DNA of 64,000 nucleotides from CAWIHK01 sp963835935 (GTDB lineage Bacteria > Bacteroidota > Ignavibacteria > UBA10030 > CAVZMI01), in assembly GCA_963835935.1 (NCBI GenBank), contig CAWIHK010000002.1:620001-684000 (forward strand), written 5' to 3'. The notes below the pieces were generated by a model, which ran no database searches, was not told where the DNA came from, and saw only the letters and a program-made list of their open reading frames with translations. Shown one piece after another: positions 25,869 through 34,328 of the stretch. A program made the translations under genes and the position numbers. The stretch's first letter is position 1. Each line of letters starts with the position of its first letter.

Positions 25869-27161
25869 ATGCGCGGTTTAACAAGAGTAGTGTATAACAG
25901 CGCGATTGTCCCTGCGCTCTTGGTTGCGATACAAGTGCTTCGCGTTTTTAATAAAAAAGTGGACCGAAGCATCATAGGCCGTGAACACTTATTCGAACAA
26001 CTCGAAACGGCAATCGCAAAGCTGCCGGCCGGGCCCCGAATGTGGTTTCACTCATCTTCACTCGGTGAATTTGAACAAGCAAAACCAATCATCGCTGAGT
26101 TGAAGAAGCGAGAACCTTCCGTACAGATTGTCGTTTCTTTTTTTTCTCCCTCCGGCTTCGAACCATCACGCAAATATAAACTCGCCGATGTAATTACATA
26201 TTTACCTTTCGATACCGCCAGAAACGCTCGGAAGTTTATTTCAATCGTAAAACCGACTGCAGCCATTATGGTGCGTTACGATGTCTGGCCGAATCATATC
26301 GATCAACTCAAGAAAGCAGGGATTCCAGTCTACCTCGCCAACGCCACGATGCGTACGACAAGCAGGCGTTTCTGGCCGATGGTAAAATATTTTCACTCAC
26401 AGGTATACGGTAATTTTAAAGCGATATTAACTGTTTCTGAAACGGACGCGGCAATGTTCCGGAAATTTAATTTGAATGGTGTTCCTGTTCATCCGATCGG
26501 CGACACACGATTCGACCAGGTGCTGATCCGCAAGAAAGAAGCGGAAGGGAAACATCTTATTGCTTCATCTATTATTGAAGGAAAGAAAATATTTGTCGTT
26601 GGCAGCAGTTGGGAATCGGATGAAGATGTAATTTTGCCTGTAATCTTCCGGCTTCAAAATGAAATTCCGTCTCTTTTGATGATACTCGTTCCGCATGAAC
26701 CGACCGTCGAAAATCTTGAACGCATCGAATCAAGTTTGAATGGTTCCGCAACCTCGATCCGTCTCTCGAATTTAAACGATTACTCTGGCGAACGGATTCT
26801 AATCGTTGATAGCATCGGAATTCTCGTCGCGCTTTACAAGTACGCACACGTAGCGTACGTCGGCGGCGCTTTTCGTTCTGGAGTTCATAATGTATTGGAA
26901 CCTGCAGTTTATGGAGTTCCGGTGTTGTATGGTCCGCGGCATAAAAATTCTCAAGAGGCTATCGCACTTTCAGAGGAGAAAGGCGGATTTGTAATTCAAG
27001 ATGAACAATCTCTTCAAGAAATTTTAGATTTATTAATCTGCAACGAAGAAAAAAGAACCGCCGCAGGTAAACACGCCAACCAATTCGTTCATGAAAATGC
27101 CGGAGCCACAGAACGATTTTTGGTTTACTTACAAGACTATTATTCTCATACAGGAAAATAA
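25869..27161 (+). CDS. waaA: 3-deoxy-D-manno-octulosonic acid (Kdo) transferase
   Basis: Adds Kdo to lipid A precursor at the inner membrane. The 430-aa protein begins with a membrane-anchoring helix (VVYNSAIVPALLVAIQVLRV), then MWFHSSSLGEFEQAKPIIAE (acceptor-site Glu), FFSPSGFEPSRKYKLADVIT, MVRYDVWPNHIDQLKK, and the GT-B donor domain GGAFRSGVHNVLEPAVYGVP with FGPRHKN-like YGPRHKNSQEA. All are family signatures. It starts 3 bases after the heptosyltransferase stop and 2 bases before larC. Confidence 0.95.
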   Translation: MRGLTRVVYNSAIVPALLVAIQVLRVFNKKVDRSIIGREHLFEQLETAIAKLPAGPRMWFHSSSLGEFEQAKPIIAELKKREPSVQIVVSFFSPSGFEPSRKYKLADVITYLPFDTARNARKFISIVKPTAAIMVRYDVWPNHIDQLKKAGIPVYLANATMRTTSRRFWPMVKYFHSQVYGNFKAILTVSETDAAMFRKFNLNGVPVHPIGDTRFDQVLIRKKEAEGKHLIASSIIEGKKIFVVGSSWESDEDVILPVIFRLQNEIPSLLMILVPHEPTVENLERIESSLNGSATSIRLSNLNDYSGERILIVDSIGILVALYKYAHVAYVGGAFRSGVHNVLEPAVYGVPVLYGPRHKNSQEAIALSEEKGGFVIQDEQSLQEILDLLICNEEKRTAAGKHANQFVHENAGATERFLVYLQDYYSHTGK

Positions 27162-27163
27162 AA

Positions 27164-28447
27164 ATGAAGATTGCATATTTCGACACCATCGCCGGCATTA
27201 GCGGCGATATGGTACTCGGAGCTTTTGTCAACGCCGGACTTCCACTTGCCGAATTAAATGCTGAAATCCAGAAATTGCAATTACCGGATGTTCATCTCGA
27301 AAGCAGAACTCTGCAGCGCAGCATGATTTCGGCAACCAAGGTCGATGTTATTGAAGAAGACCGTCAGGCGGATGATCAGAACGGCCACAACCATTTGCAT
27401 CAACACGAGCATAATCACAATCATGACCACGGGCACGATCATGGCCATCCCAACCAACAACCGGAACATTATCATTCCCATCATCACGAAGATCGTGATC
27501 TCGATGCGATTCAAAAGTTGATAGATGCCGGTGCGCTTAGCAGCCGCGTAAAAGAAACCGCGAAGAGGATTTTCACAACAATAGCCATCGCGGAGGCGCG
27601 CGTTCACGGAACGACAATCGACAAGATACACTTTCACGAAGTCGGAGCCGTGGATTCGATTGTCGACATCGTCGGCGCGGCAGTCTGCCTCGAAAAATTT
27701 GGGATAGAAGCTGTTTATTCGTCTCCTGTTCGGCTCGGAAGCGGCGGTACGGTTATGACCCGTCACGGAGTGATGCCGGTTCCAGTGCCGGCTACGGTTG
27801 AAATTTTGAAAAATTATCCGGTGGTGCTGACCGATATTCCATATGAATTGACGACACCGACCGGCGCGGCAATCATCCGAACTCTTTCAAAAGGTACGAT
27901 CACATTCGAGGAAATCAAACTTCAACAAATTGGTTACGGCGCAGGGACACGCGAAATCTCCCAGCTTCCGAATCTCCTGCGGGTAGTGATTGGCGATTTA
28001 CAGCCTCAATACGAACGCGACGACATGATGATCGTGGAGACGAACATAGACGATATGAATCCGGAATTCTATCCGTTCGTGATTGAACAACTTCTAGAAC
28101 AAGGAGCACACGACGCTTACCTCATCCCAATCATCATGAAAAAAGGACGACCCGGAATTTTATTGTCAACGTTGGTCGAAGCCTCAAAACTCGACGCGAT
28201 CACCAATCTGATTTATAGTCAGACTAGTACTATCGGATTGCGAATTCAAAAAACCGGCCGTGTGAAATTACCGAGGATTTCAAGAGAAGTAAGCACTTCG
28301 TTTGGTGAAGTTAAAGTGAAGGAAATTCATTTCGGAGAAAAGATTCGCATTGTTCCTGAATTCGAAGAATGCAAACGGATAGCGCTGGAAAAAGGGATTC
28401 CGTTGATGGAGGTGTATAAGGCTATTGAGAAAGAGAGCGATAAGTAG
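27164..28447 (+). CDS. larC: nickel pincer cofactor biosynthesis protein LarC (DUF111)
   Basis: The last enzyme of nickel-pincer nucleotide synthesis inserts nickel into the thiolated cofactor of lactate racemase-type enzymes. The 427-aa frame begins MKIAYFDTIAGISGDMVLGA, contains IDKIHFHEVGAVDSIVDIVG, LTTPTGAAIIRTLSKG and ETNIDDMNPEFYPFVIEQLL, the DUF111 signatures. Residues about 73-112 are extremely His-rich (more than 15 His), a likely nickel store. It is one uninterrupted frame, unlike the frameshifted larC1/larC2 of Lactiplantibacillus plantarum. larA, larB and larE are not in the window. Confidence 0.93.
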   Translation: MKIAYFDTIAGISGDMVLGAFVNAGLPLAELNAEIQKLQLPDVHLESRTLQRSMISATKVDVIEEDRQADDQNGHNHLHQHEHNHNHDHGHDHGHPNQQPEHYHSHHHEDRDLDAIQKLIDAGALSSRVKETAKRIFTTIAIAEARVHGTTIDKIHFHEVGAVDSIVDIVGAAVCLEKFGIEAVYSSPVRLGSGGTVMTRHGVMPVPVPATVEILKNYPVVLTDIPYELTTPTGAAIIRTLSKGTITFEEIKLQQIGYGAGTREISQLPNLLRVVIGDLQPQYERDDMMIVETNIDDMNPEFYPFVIEQLLEQGAHDAYLIPIIMKKGRPGILLSTLVEASKLDAITNLIYSQTSTIGLRIQKTGRVKLPRISREVSTSFGEVKVKEIHFGEKIRIVPEFEECKRIALEKGIPLMEVYKAIEKESDK

Positions 28448-28448
28448 A

Positions 28449-28477
28449 TTAAGGTTAAGGTTGAGGTTGAGGTTGAG
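28449..28477. repeat. left arm of the inverted repeat around the four-helix-bundle gene
   Basis: Five degenerate TTAAGG/TTGAGG units begin one base after the larC stop codon. The right arm at 28907-28934 carries the complementary CCTTAA/CCTTGA units, so the two can pair over most of their length. Confidence 0.75.
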
Positions 28478-28516
28478 AAAAAAATTAGATTAAGAATAGT
28501 TTAAGGCACATCAATA

Positions 28517-28912
28517 ATGTATTCAAGTTTTAAGGAAATGCCGGTTTGGCAAAATTCAATGTCTATTGCTGAAGAAATTTTTAAATTCACAGAAGAATTA
28601 CCTAGAAAAGAAGATTTTGGTTTTACTTCTCAAATCCGTAGAGCGGCATTAAGTATTCCCGCCAATATAGCCGAAGCATTCGCTCGTGAATCAACTAAAG
28701 ATAAAAATTTATTTTATTACTATGCACGTGGTTCCGCGTCTGAGGCTTTATCTCACTTGGAATATGCACATCGTGTGGGATATATCGATAAAAACAAAAA
28801 ACTAACTCTTGATCAAAGATTGGAATCAATAATATATGATTTGAATAAAATTGTTGTCAGTATTAAGACACGTTCAGCAACATCGAATTCAAAATCGAAG
28901 CTAAAGCCTTAA
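28517..28912 (+). CDS. four-helix-bundle protein (S23/rRNA intervening-sequence type)
   Basis: A 131-aa helical protein of the TIGR02436-like four-helix-bundle family: FKEMPVWQNSMSIAEEIFKF, FTSQIRRAALSIPANIAEAF and FYYYARGSASEALSHLEYAH are the three family hallmarks. Members sit inside 23S rRNA intervening sequences or as orphans; Avd of diversity-generating retroelements is a relative. The gene is bracketed by hexamer inverted repeats, and its stop codon falls within the right arm. It separates larC from priA, which otherwise would be nearly adjacent. No function is assigned; RNA or DNA binding is inferred from family structure. Confidence 0.9.
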   Translation: MYSSFKEMPVWQNSMSIAEEIFKFTEELPRKEDFGFTSQIRRAALSIPANIAEAFARESTKDKNLFYYYARGSASEALSHLEYAHRVGYIDKNKKLTLDQRLESIIYDLNKIVVSIKTRSATSNSKSKLKP

Positions 28913-28934
28913 CCTTACCCTTGACCTTGACCTT
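28907..28934. repeat. right arm of the inverted repeat around the four-helix-bundle gene
   Basis: CCTTAACCTTACCCTTGACC and following units are the inverse of the 28449-28477 arm. The arm holds the TAA stop of the four-helix-bundle gene and ends 4 bases before the priA ATG at 28939. Confidence 0.75.
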
Positions 28935-28938
28935 TCAA

Positions 28939-31503
28939 ATGCATTCTATCAAGCCCCATATAGCAGACATCGCTCTTCCCCTCCCAATCGATTCACTCTT
29001 TACATACATCATTCCCGAAGAATTATCGAGTACCGCCAGGATAGGTTCACGGGTTCTTGTGCCGTTCGGTAAAAAATATCTAAGCGGTGTCATCGTCGAT
29101 TTCCCGGACGAATCCATAATTAAATCGTTAAAGTCTATTCACGACGTACTCGATGCACAGCCTACGATTTCGGAGGAGCTGCTCAAATTCTGCAGGTGGA
29201 TGAGCCGGTACTATATCGTTCCGCTAGGCGAAGTATTGCGCGCCGCGATTCCACAGGGTTTATCTCTGGAAAGCAAGCGAATCGTAACGCTCATTGTTCC
29301 GAAAGATTCATTCGATCTTTCGATTGTTAAAAAAAAGTCTCCTCGCCGGGCTGAAGTACTTCGAACTTTGATGATACTGCCAAGACAGAAGGTAGCACAG
29401 CTTCAGAAAAAGACTGGAATTAAAAATATCCATTCCATACTTGCCGAGTTGGAACTTCAAAAGATTGTGAAGATTGATGAAGAACTCGCCAGGCCGAAAG
29501 CAAAACCGAAAATAGAAAAATATCTCGACATCAAGCAGGAAGTTGTCGAGAAGCTTAAATTGTTTATCGCGTTGCCGCCGGCTCGATCTCAAAAACAAAT
29601 AAAGATTGCCGAAATGATCCTTCATTTGTCTTCACAAAATCAACAGTCAATTTCCTTAACTGATTTGATGAAGAAAACGTCGGCGTCATCATCAGTTCTG
29701 AAAACATTTTTGAAAAAATTGGATATTGAAATTATGTCGAGGGAGGTTGTGCGTTCCACAGACGAAGGGATAGATGAAGCAACGCTCAATCTCACTCTCA
29801 ATGTTCATCAACAACTATGTCTCGACGAATTGCAGAAAGCGTTCGACAAAAAAATATTTAAGGCGTTTTTGCTTCATGGAGTTACTGGAAGCGGGAAAAC
29901 ACAAGTGTATATCGAAGCAATTCGAGCGATGCGCGATTCGGGCAAGAGCGCGATCGTTTTGGTTCCCGAAATATCGTTGACGCCGCAGACTGTCCGCCGG
30001 TTCAAAGCGCATTTCGGCGATGATGTCGCCGTTATGCACAGTCAGATGTCGATTGGTGAACGTTATGACGCATGGCGCCAGGCACGTTCCGGGAAGTGTC
30101 ATATTATTGTCGGACCACGCTCAGCAATTTTCGCACCTCTGGAAAATATCGGATTGATCATTGTTGATGAGGAGCATGAATCATCCTACAAGCAATTCGA
30201 CGTGTCGCCCCGATACAATGCACGCGATGCTGCAGCTGTGCGAGCTCAAAAATCGGACGCGGTTGTTCTTTACGGTTCTGCAACGCCGTCAATCGAGTCG
30301 TACCACAATGCACTGAACGGCAAGTACACGCTTCTCGAATTACCGGAACGCGTTGACGACGCACGCATGCCGGAAATTAAAATTGTCGATATGGTGGAGG
30401 AACGAAAAATTGCCCATGCGGCATGGCGTGATGACTTGAAAAAAAAGAAGGCGCAAAATCCCGGAGGTGGTTGGATCGAGGCCTCGTTTGAATTCAAATC
30501 TATATCCAAAATATTACAAGAAGCAATCCGGGAACGTCTTACGAAAAAAGAAGGCATCATCTTACTTCAAAATCGACGCGGGCATTCGACGATTTTAGAA
30601 TGTTTAGGTTGCGGAGCGATTGAACAATGTCCACATTGCTCTGTGACACTTACATACCACAGAATGAAAAAACATTTACGCTGCCATTATTGCGGATTTG
30701 TTAAACACGTGTCAATCGAATGTCCGGTTTGCAGGAGTGCTGAACTTTCAATGCGCGGACTCGGGACGCAAAAGGTTGAGGAGGAACTGCAATCGCTTTT
30801 CCCGGCCGCAAAAATTCTCCGGATGGATTTAGATACTACCACAAGAAAAGGCGCTCATGGACGTTTATTGCAAAAATTCGGAAATGGAGAGGCCGATATT
30901 CTTCTCGGAACACAGATGGTTGCAAAGGGTTTGGATTTTCCACGAGTGACTTTGGTCGGGGTAATTTCCGCAGATACGCAAATGCTGCTGCCGGATTTCC
31001 GCGCTTCGGAAAGAACATTTCAATTGTTGACACAGGTTGCAGGCCGCGCCGGACGGAGTACGCTTCCCGGAGAAGTGTTGATCCAGACATATCAATCAAA
31101 TCACACCGCGCTGGTGCATGTACTGGATCACGACTTCAAAAAATTTTATTCGGAAGAAATTGAACACCGCGAAGAACTTCTCTACCCGCCGTTTTCAAGA
31201 ATCGCGCTCATTGAAATAAAAGGAACGGACGAGAAAGAAATCGAACGTCACGCACATCAATTGGCGGGATTTATTCATCAACAGCACGCTCCATTTCAAA
31301 TACTCGGCCCTGCTCCTGCGGCACTCGCAAAAATAAAAAACAATTACCGCTGGCAGATTATGATTAAAATTCCGAAGACCGTTGATCAATCGGGCTCACT
31401 CATCCGTACTGTGTTGTCACAAGTGTTAAACGTTTATAACGAAAAATCAAAATCGAGAAATGTACATGTTACTATAGATATTGATCCGCAAGGAATGATG
31501 TGA
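28939..31503 (+). CDS. priA: primosomal protein N' (PriA helicase)
   Basis: Restarts stalled replication forks by 3'-5' unwinding and DnaB loading. The 854-aa protein has the 3'-fork-binding domain (IADIALPLPIDSLFTYIIPE), Walker A LLHGVTGSGKTQVYIEAI, DEEH box LIIVDEEHESSYKQ, the zinc cluster with eight Cys (CLGCGAIEQCPHCSVTL, CHYCGFVKH, CPVCRS) and helicase motif QVAGRAGRSTLPGEVLIQTY. I use the ATG at 28939; the earlier TTG codons belong to the repeat arm. No clear ribosome binding site is visible because the repeat abuts the start. Confidence 0.95.
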   Translation: MHSIKPHIADIALPLPIDSLFTYIIPEELSSTARIGSRVLVPFGKKYLSGVIVDFPDESIIKSLKSIHDVLDAQPTISEELLKFCRWMSRYYIVPLGEVLRAAIPQGLSLESKRIVTLIVPKDSFDLSIVKKKSPRRAEVLRTLMILPRQKVAQLQKKTGIKNIHSILAELELQKIVKIDEELARPKAKPKIEKYLDIKQEVVEKLKLFIALPPARSQKQIKIAEMILHLSSQNQQSISLTDLMKKTSASSSVLKTFLKKLDIEIMSREVVRSTDEGIDEATLNLTLNVHQQLCLDELQKAFDKKIFKAFLLHGVTGSGKTQVYIEAIRAMRDSGKSAIVLVPEISLTPQTVRRFKAHFGDDVAVMHSQMSIGERYDAWRQARSGKCHIIVGPRSAIFAPLENIGLIIVDEEHESSYKQFDVSPRYNARDAAAVRAQKSDAVVLYGSATPSIESYHNALNGKYTLLELPERVDDARMPEIKIVDMVEERKIAHAAWRDDLKKKKAQNPGGGWIEASFEFKSISKILQEAIRERLTKKEGIILLQNRRGHSTILECLGCGAIEQCPHCSVTLTYHRMKKHLRCHYCGFVKHVSIECPVCRSAELSMRGLGTQKVEEELQSLFPAAKILRMDLDTTTRKGAHGRLLQKFGNGEADILLGTQMVAKGLDFPRVTLVGVISADTQMLLPDFRASERTFQLLTQVAGRAGRSTLPGEVLIQTYQSNHTALVHVLDHDFKKFYSEEIEHREELLYPPFSRIALIEIKGTDEKEIERHAHQLAGFIHQQHAPFQILGPAPAALAKIKNNYRWQIMIKIPKTVDQSGSLIRTVLSQVLNVYNEKSKSRNVHVTIDIDPQGMM

Positions 31504-31644
31504 GTGAGAAATAGTCCAGGATTTAGGGTTCGTGTCGGGTTAAAAAAAGGCTGATCCTCAACTTTGGACCTCGAACGAAAGAGACATTCATTTTCCCCAG
31601 CAGAAAAAATGTATGGATCATTATCCATTACAGGAGAAAGCAAA

Positions 31645-32487
31645 ATGTCTGCTCTAAATATTTCAGACATCAAGGGAACCGTCACACTACATAACGGCAT
31701 CGCAATGCCCTATTTAGGTCTCGGAGTTTTTCAGGTAAACGATGGAAAAGAAGTAATCGATGCTGTCCAAAATGCTTTGGCAGCCGGTTACAGACACATC
31801 GATACGGCATCTCTTTACAGAAATGAAAAAGGTGTTGGTGAGGCGATTAGGAAAAGTGAAATACCTCGCAATAAGATTTTCGTCACAAGTAAAGTTTGGA
31901 ACTCCGATCAAGGTTACGATTCAACGATGCACGCGTTTGAAAAAAGTTTGAAGCTGTTCGGTTTCGATTATCTCGATCTCTATCTTGTTCATTGGCCGGT
32001 GAAAGGTAAATACAAAGAAACCTGGAAAGCTCTTGAGAAATTGTACGCTGAAAAACGTGTGCGTGCAATCGGCGTCAGTAATTTTCTTCAACATCATCTG
32101 GACGATATACTTTCATATTGCAATATAAAACCGATGGTGAACCAAATGGAATTTCATCCATATCTCGTTCAGCAGGATTTGATTGATTACTGTCGTGCAC
32201 AGGAAATTCAATACGAAGCATGGAGTCCGTTGATGCAAGGGAAAATTGTCGGAGTGCCGGAGTTGCAGAAACTGGCAGCGAAATATAAAAAGGATGTAGC
32301 GCAATTGGTACTGCGATGGGATTTGCAAAAAGGAGTTGTAACAATTCCCAAGTCGGTTCGTAAAGAGCGGATCATCTCCAATGCAAAGATTTTCGATTTT
32401 GAAATTTCATCGGATGATATGACGGCCATCGACCGGCTTGATCGGCATGAACGTGTCGGCGCCGATCCGGATAATTTTAATTTTTGA
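31645..32487 (+). CDS. aldo/keto reductase (2,5-diketo-D-gluconate reductase-like)
   Basis: A 280-aa NADPH-dependent carbonyl reductase. Signatures are MPYLGLGVFQVNDGKEVIDA, RHIDTASLYRNEKGVGEAIR (catalytic Asp and Tyr), FVTSKVWNSDQG (Lys), DLYLVHWPVKGKYKETWKAL (His), PMVNQMEFHPYL and VTIPKSVRKERIISNAKIFD (cofactor binding). The ATG at 31645 has AGGAG eight bases upstream and fits the family N-terminus; an in-frame ATG at 31564 would add 27 atypical residues. The physiological substrate is unknown. Confidence 0.92.
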   Translation: MSALNISDIKGTVTLHNGIAMPYLGLGVFQVNDGKEVIDAVQNALAAGYRHIDTASLYRNEKGVGEAIRKSEIPRNKIFVTSKVWNSDQGYDSTMHAFEKSLKLFGFDYLDLYLVHWPVKGKYKETWKALEKLYAEKRVRAIGVSNFLQHHLDDILSYCNIKPMVNQMEFHPYLVQQDLIDYCRAQEIQYEAWSPLMQGKIVGVPELQKLAAKYKKDVAQLVLRWDLQKGVVTIPKSVRKERIISNAKIFDFEISSDDMTAIDRLDRHERVGADPDNFNF

Positions 32488-32503
32488 GTGGCAAGCGATC
32501 TTT

Positions 32504-32627
32504 ATGTAGGTCGATTTTTTAAATTGATCTCAAATGGCTTTATGAGTCGAAATGAAATTTCGACCAACATGTAGGTCGATTTTCCTTCGAAGGAGTCCCT
32601 TCGGGACAAATCGACTTCAAATGACTT
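32504..32627. repeat. composite palindromic element between convergent genes
   Basis: TGTAGGTCGATTTT occurs twice (about 32504 and 32570). Between them GTCGAAATGAAATTTCGAC forms a perfect hairpin; after the second copy, CGAAGGAGTCCCTTCGGGAC can fold two alternative ways, and AAATCGACTT closes the outer pair. The AGGAGTCC core is shared with 2401 and 61233; the TGTAGGTCG end is shared with 59177. Confidence 0.7.
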
Positions 32628-32635
32628 TAGAAAAT

Positions 32636-33841
32636 TTATAATCTATCAACCATACTTTTTAAAACCCTTGGCCACCAATCACGAATACCCCATTTCTTCC
32701 CAAGGCGAAGTATTACGGCATTTTTCCTCGGACTGATATACAATATCTGTCCTTTTATCCCTAGTGCGAAATAATCATCATCCGCATCTGCTTTACTTCC
32801 CCACCACAGGTATTTATAGTAACCGCTGTTTTTCGAAAACCACAGATGCCACCAGGGATGGTGCAAATAATGCCGGTAATAATCCGGTCCAGAACGCGTG
32901 CCTTCACGTGAAGTCGATTCTTTTATCCAATTCTCCGGAATGATTTGTGTTCCATCCCACTTTCCATTTTGGAGAAATAATTTCCCGAATTTCACAACAT
33001 CAATCGCTCGCGCCACGATGCCGCTTTCCATTTTTTCGAAACGACTCGTTGTGCTGTCCAAGGAAATCAACGCGGAATACTCGGTTCCGATTTTGTGCCA
33101 GAGGTTTTCCTGAAAAAATGAAGCGACAGATTGTCCTGTGACGCGTTCAAGAATCCAGGCCAAAATTAAAACATGAAAGTCGTTGTAATGAAAGTATTCA
33201 CCAACCGGATCCGTGACACGCAGGCGGACAATAAGCGAACGAACATCCGAAGTGAGGTATGCTTTTATCTCGTCATGCCAGGGAAATCGTCCTTGGGTAA
33301 AATGAATGCCGGAGTCCATCAAAAGTAAATTGCGGATTGTAAGCTTACCCAACGGAGTGTTTTTAATTTCATTTAGATACTCTTCTATCGGTTTTTCAAT
33401 ATCGAGCGCATAACCATCACCTATCGCAATTCCGACGAGGGCAGATGTCATCGATTTTGAAATTGAATATAAACGAAAGAGAGAATCACGCTTATAATCG
33501 GCAGAATATTGTTCGAGAATAAGATTGTCATTTTGCAGAACAAGAAAAGCCGTCGTCGCCGAATGCATAAGAAATTCATCCAATGAGAGCGGGCTTAATT
33601 TTCCATCATGATAATATTCTATCGTCTTGAATGCTTTCGATTGCTTTTGATGCTTTTGAAATTCAAATGGAAGAGAAGATGGTGTAACAACGATACGCGG
33701 GAAGCAATGGTAATCTTCCACTTTTTGCTGAAACCCATTCCGAAAAGCGTATGATAAATACCGCACGATCAACGGCCGTTCGGGCAATATGGAAGTTGTT
33801 TCGATCAATCTCACCTCAATTATTCTTAAGATACAATACAA
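32636..33841 (-). CDS. serine hydrolase (class C beta-lactamase/penicillin-binding-protein family)
   Basis: An approximately 400-aa hydrolase of the beta-lactamase C group. LYSISKSMTSALVGIAIGDG carries the SxxK motif (SISK), and VGEYFHYNDFHVLILAWILE carries the YxN-type motif. NLLLMDSGIHFTQ and ALGIKGQILYISP near the C-terminus are also typical. It may be an esterase, amidase or peptidase; no substrate is implied. No clear signal peptide is seen. The start is uncertain: the open frame begins at a TTG (33841), and other TTG or GTG codons within the next 15 codons are possible. Confidence 0.82.
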   Translation of the reverse strand: MYCILRIIEVRLIETTSILPERPLIVRYLSYAFRNGFQQKVEDYHCFPRIVVTPSSLPFEFQKHQKQSKAFKTIEYYHDGKLSPLSLDEFLMHSATTAFLVLQNDNLILEQYSADYKRDSLFRLYSISKSMTSALVGIAIGDGYALDIEKPIEEYLNEIKNTPLGKLTIRNLLLMDSGIHFTQGRFPWHDEIKAYLTSDVRSLIVRLRVTDPVGEYFHYNDFHVLILAWILERVTGQSVASFFQENLWHKIGTEYSALISLDSTTSRFEKMESGIVARAIDVVKFGKLFLQNGKWDGTQIIPENWIKESTSREGTRSGPDYYRHYLHHPWWHLWFSKNSGYYKYLWWGSKADADDDYFALGIKGQILYISPRKNAVILRLGKKWGIRDWWPRVLKSMVDRL

Positions 33842-33944
33842 AACTCGAGCATGAGTTGCAATGAAAATAGTTCGTGATTAAGAAGCTAAAATGTGTTAAT
33901 TTTAATAATTATTCGGTTTATAACATTTGTAGTTGGGAGGAATT

Positions 33945-34280
33945 ATGAAACGCAACATTTTAGTACTTGTCGTTATTGCATTATTCGGATTGAACCTGGC
34001 AGTTTTAGCGCAGGAAAAACCAATAAAAAAAGAAGTGTAGGATACCACAAAGGTATTGGTGAAGGAATGCTCCAAAGATCAATGTTGTTGTAAAGATTGC
34101 AAGGATTGCAAATGTTGTAAAGATGGAAAATGCTGCAAGGACTGCAAATGCTGTAAAGAAAAAAAAGGATGTTGCAAAGGAGACACCACGAAGATTAAGG
34201 AAAAGTGTGAGCACAAAGCAAAAGATAATACAGATTGCACAAAAACGAAATGCCCGATGGAACAATCTGAAAAGAATTAG
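33945..34280 (+). pseudogene. secreted Cys-rich (metallothionein-like) protein interrupted by an in-frame TAG
   Basis: GGGAGG precedes an ATG at 33945. The frame gives a clear signal peptide (KRNILVLVVIALFGLNLAVL then AQ), a short KPIKKEV, then TAG at 34038-34040. Reading on in the same frame gives DTTKVLVKECSKDQCCCKDC and further Cys-rich repeats (KDCKCCKDGKCC), 18 Cys in all, then TAG at 34278. The repeated CxxC/CC pairs suggest metal binding. As it stands the product would be a 31-aa secreted stub unless the TAG is read through or is a sequencing error. A restart at GTG 34059 would lack the signal peptide. Confidence 0.7.
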
Positions 34281-34328
34281 AGTTTACACAACTGTGTTGG
34301 GTCAGGTTTATTGGATCCCTGCCATTCG

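Noticed and set aside
27370..27500. CAC/CAT-rich tract within larC that looks like a simple repeat
   Set aside because: It is the coding sequence of the His-rich metal-binding insert and stays in frame.
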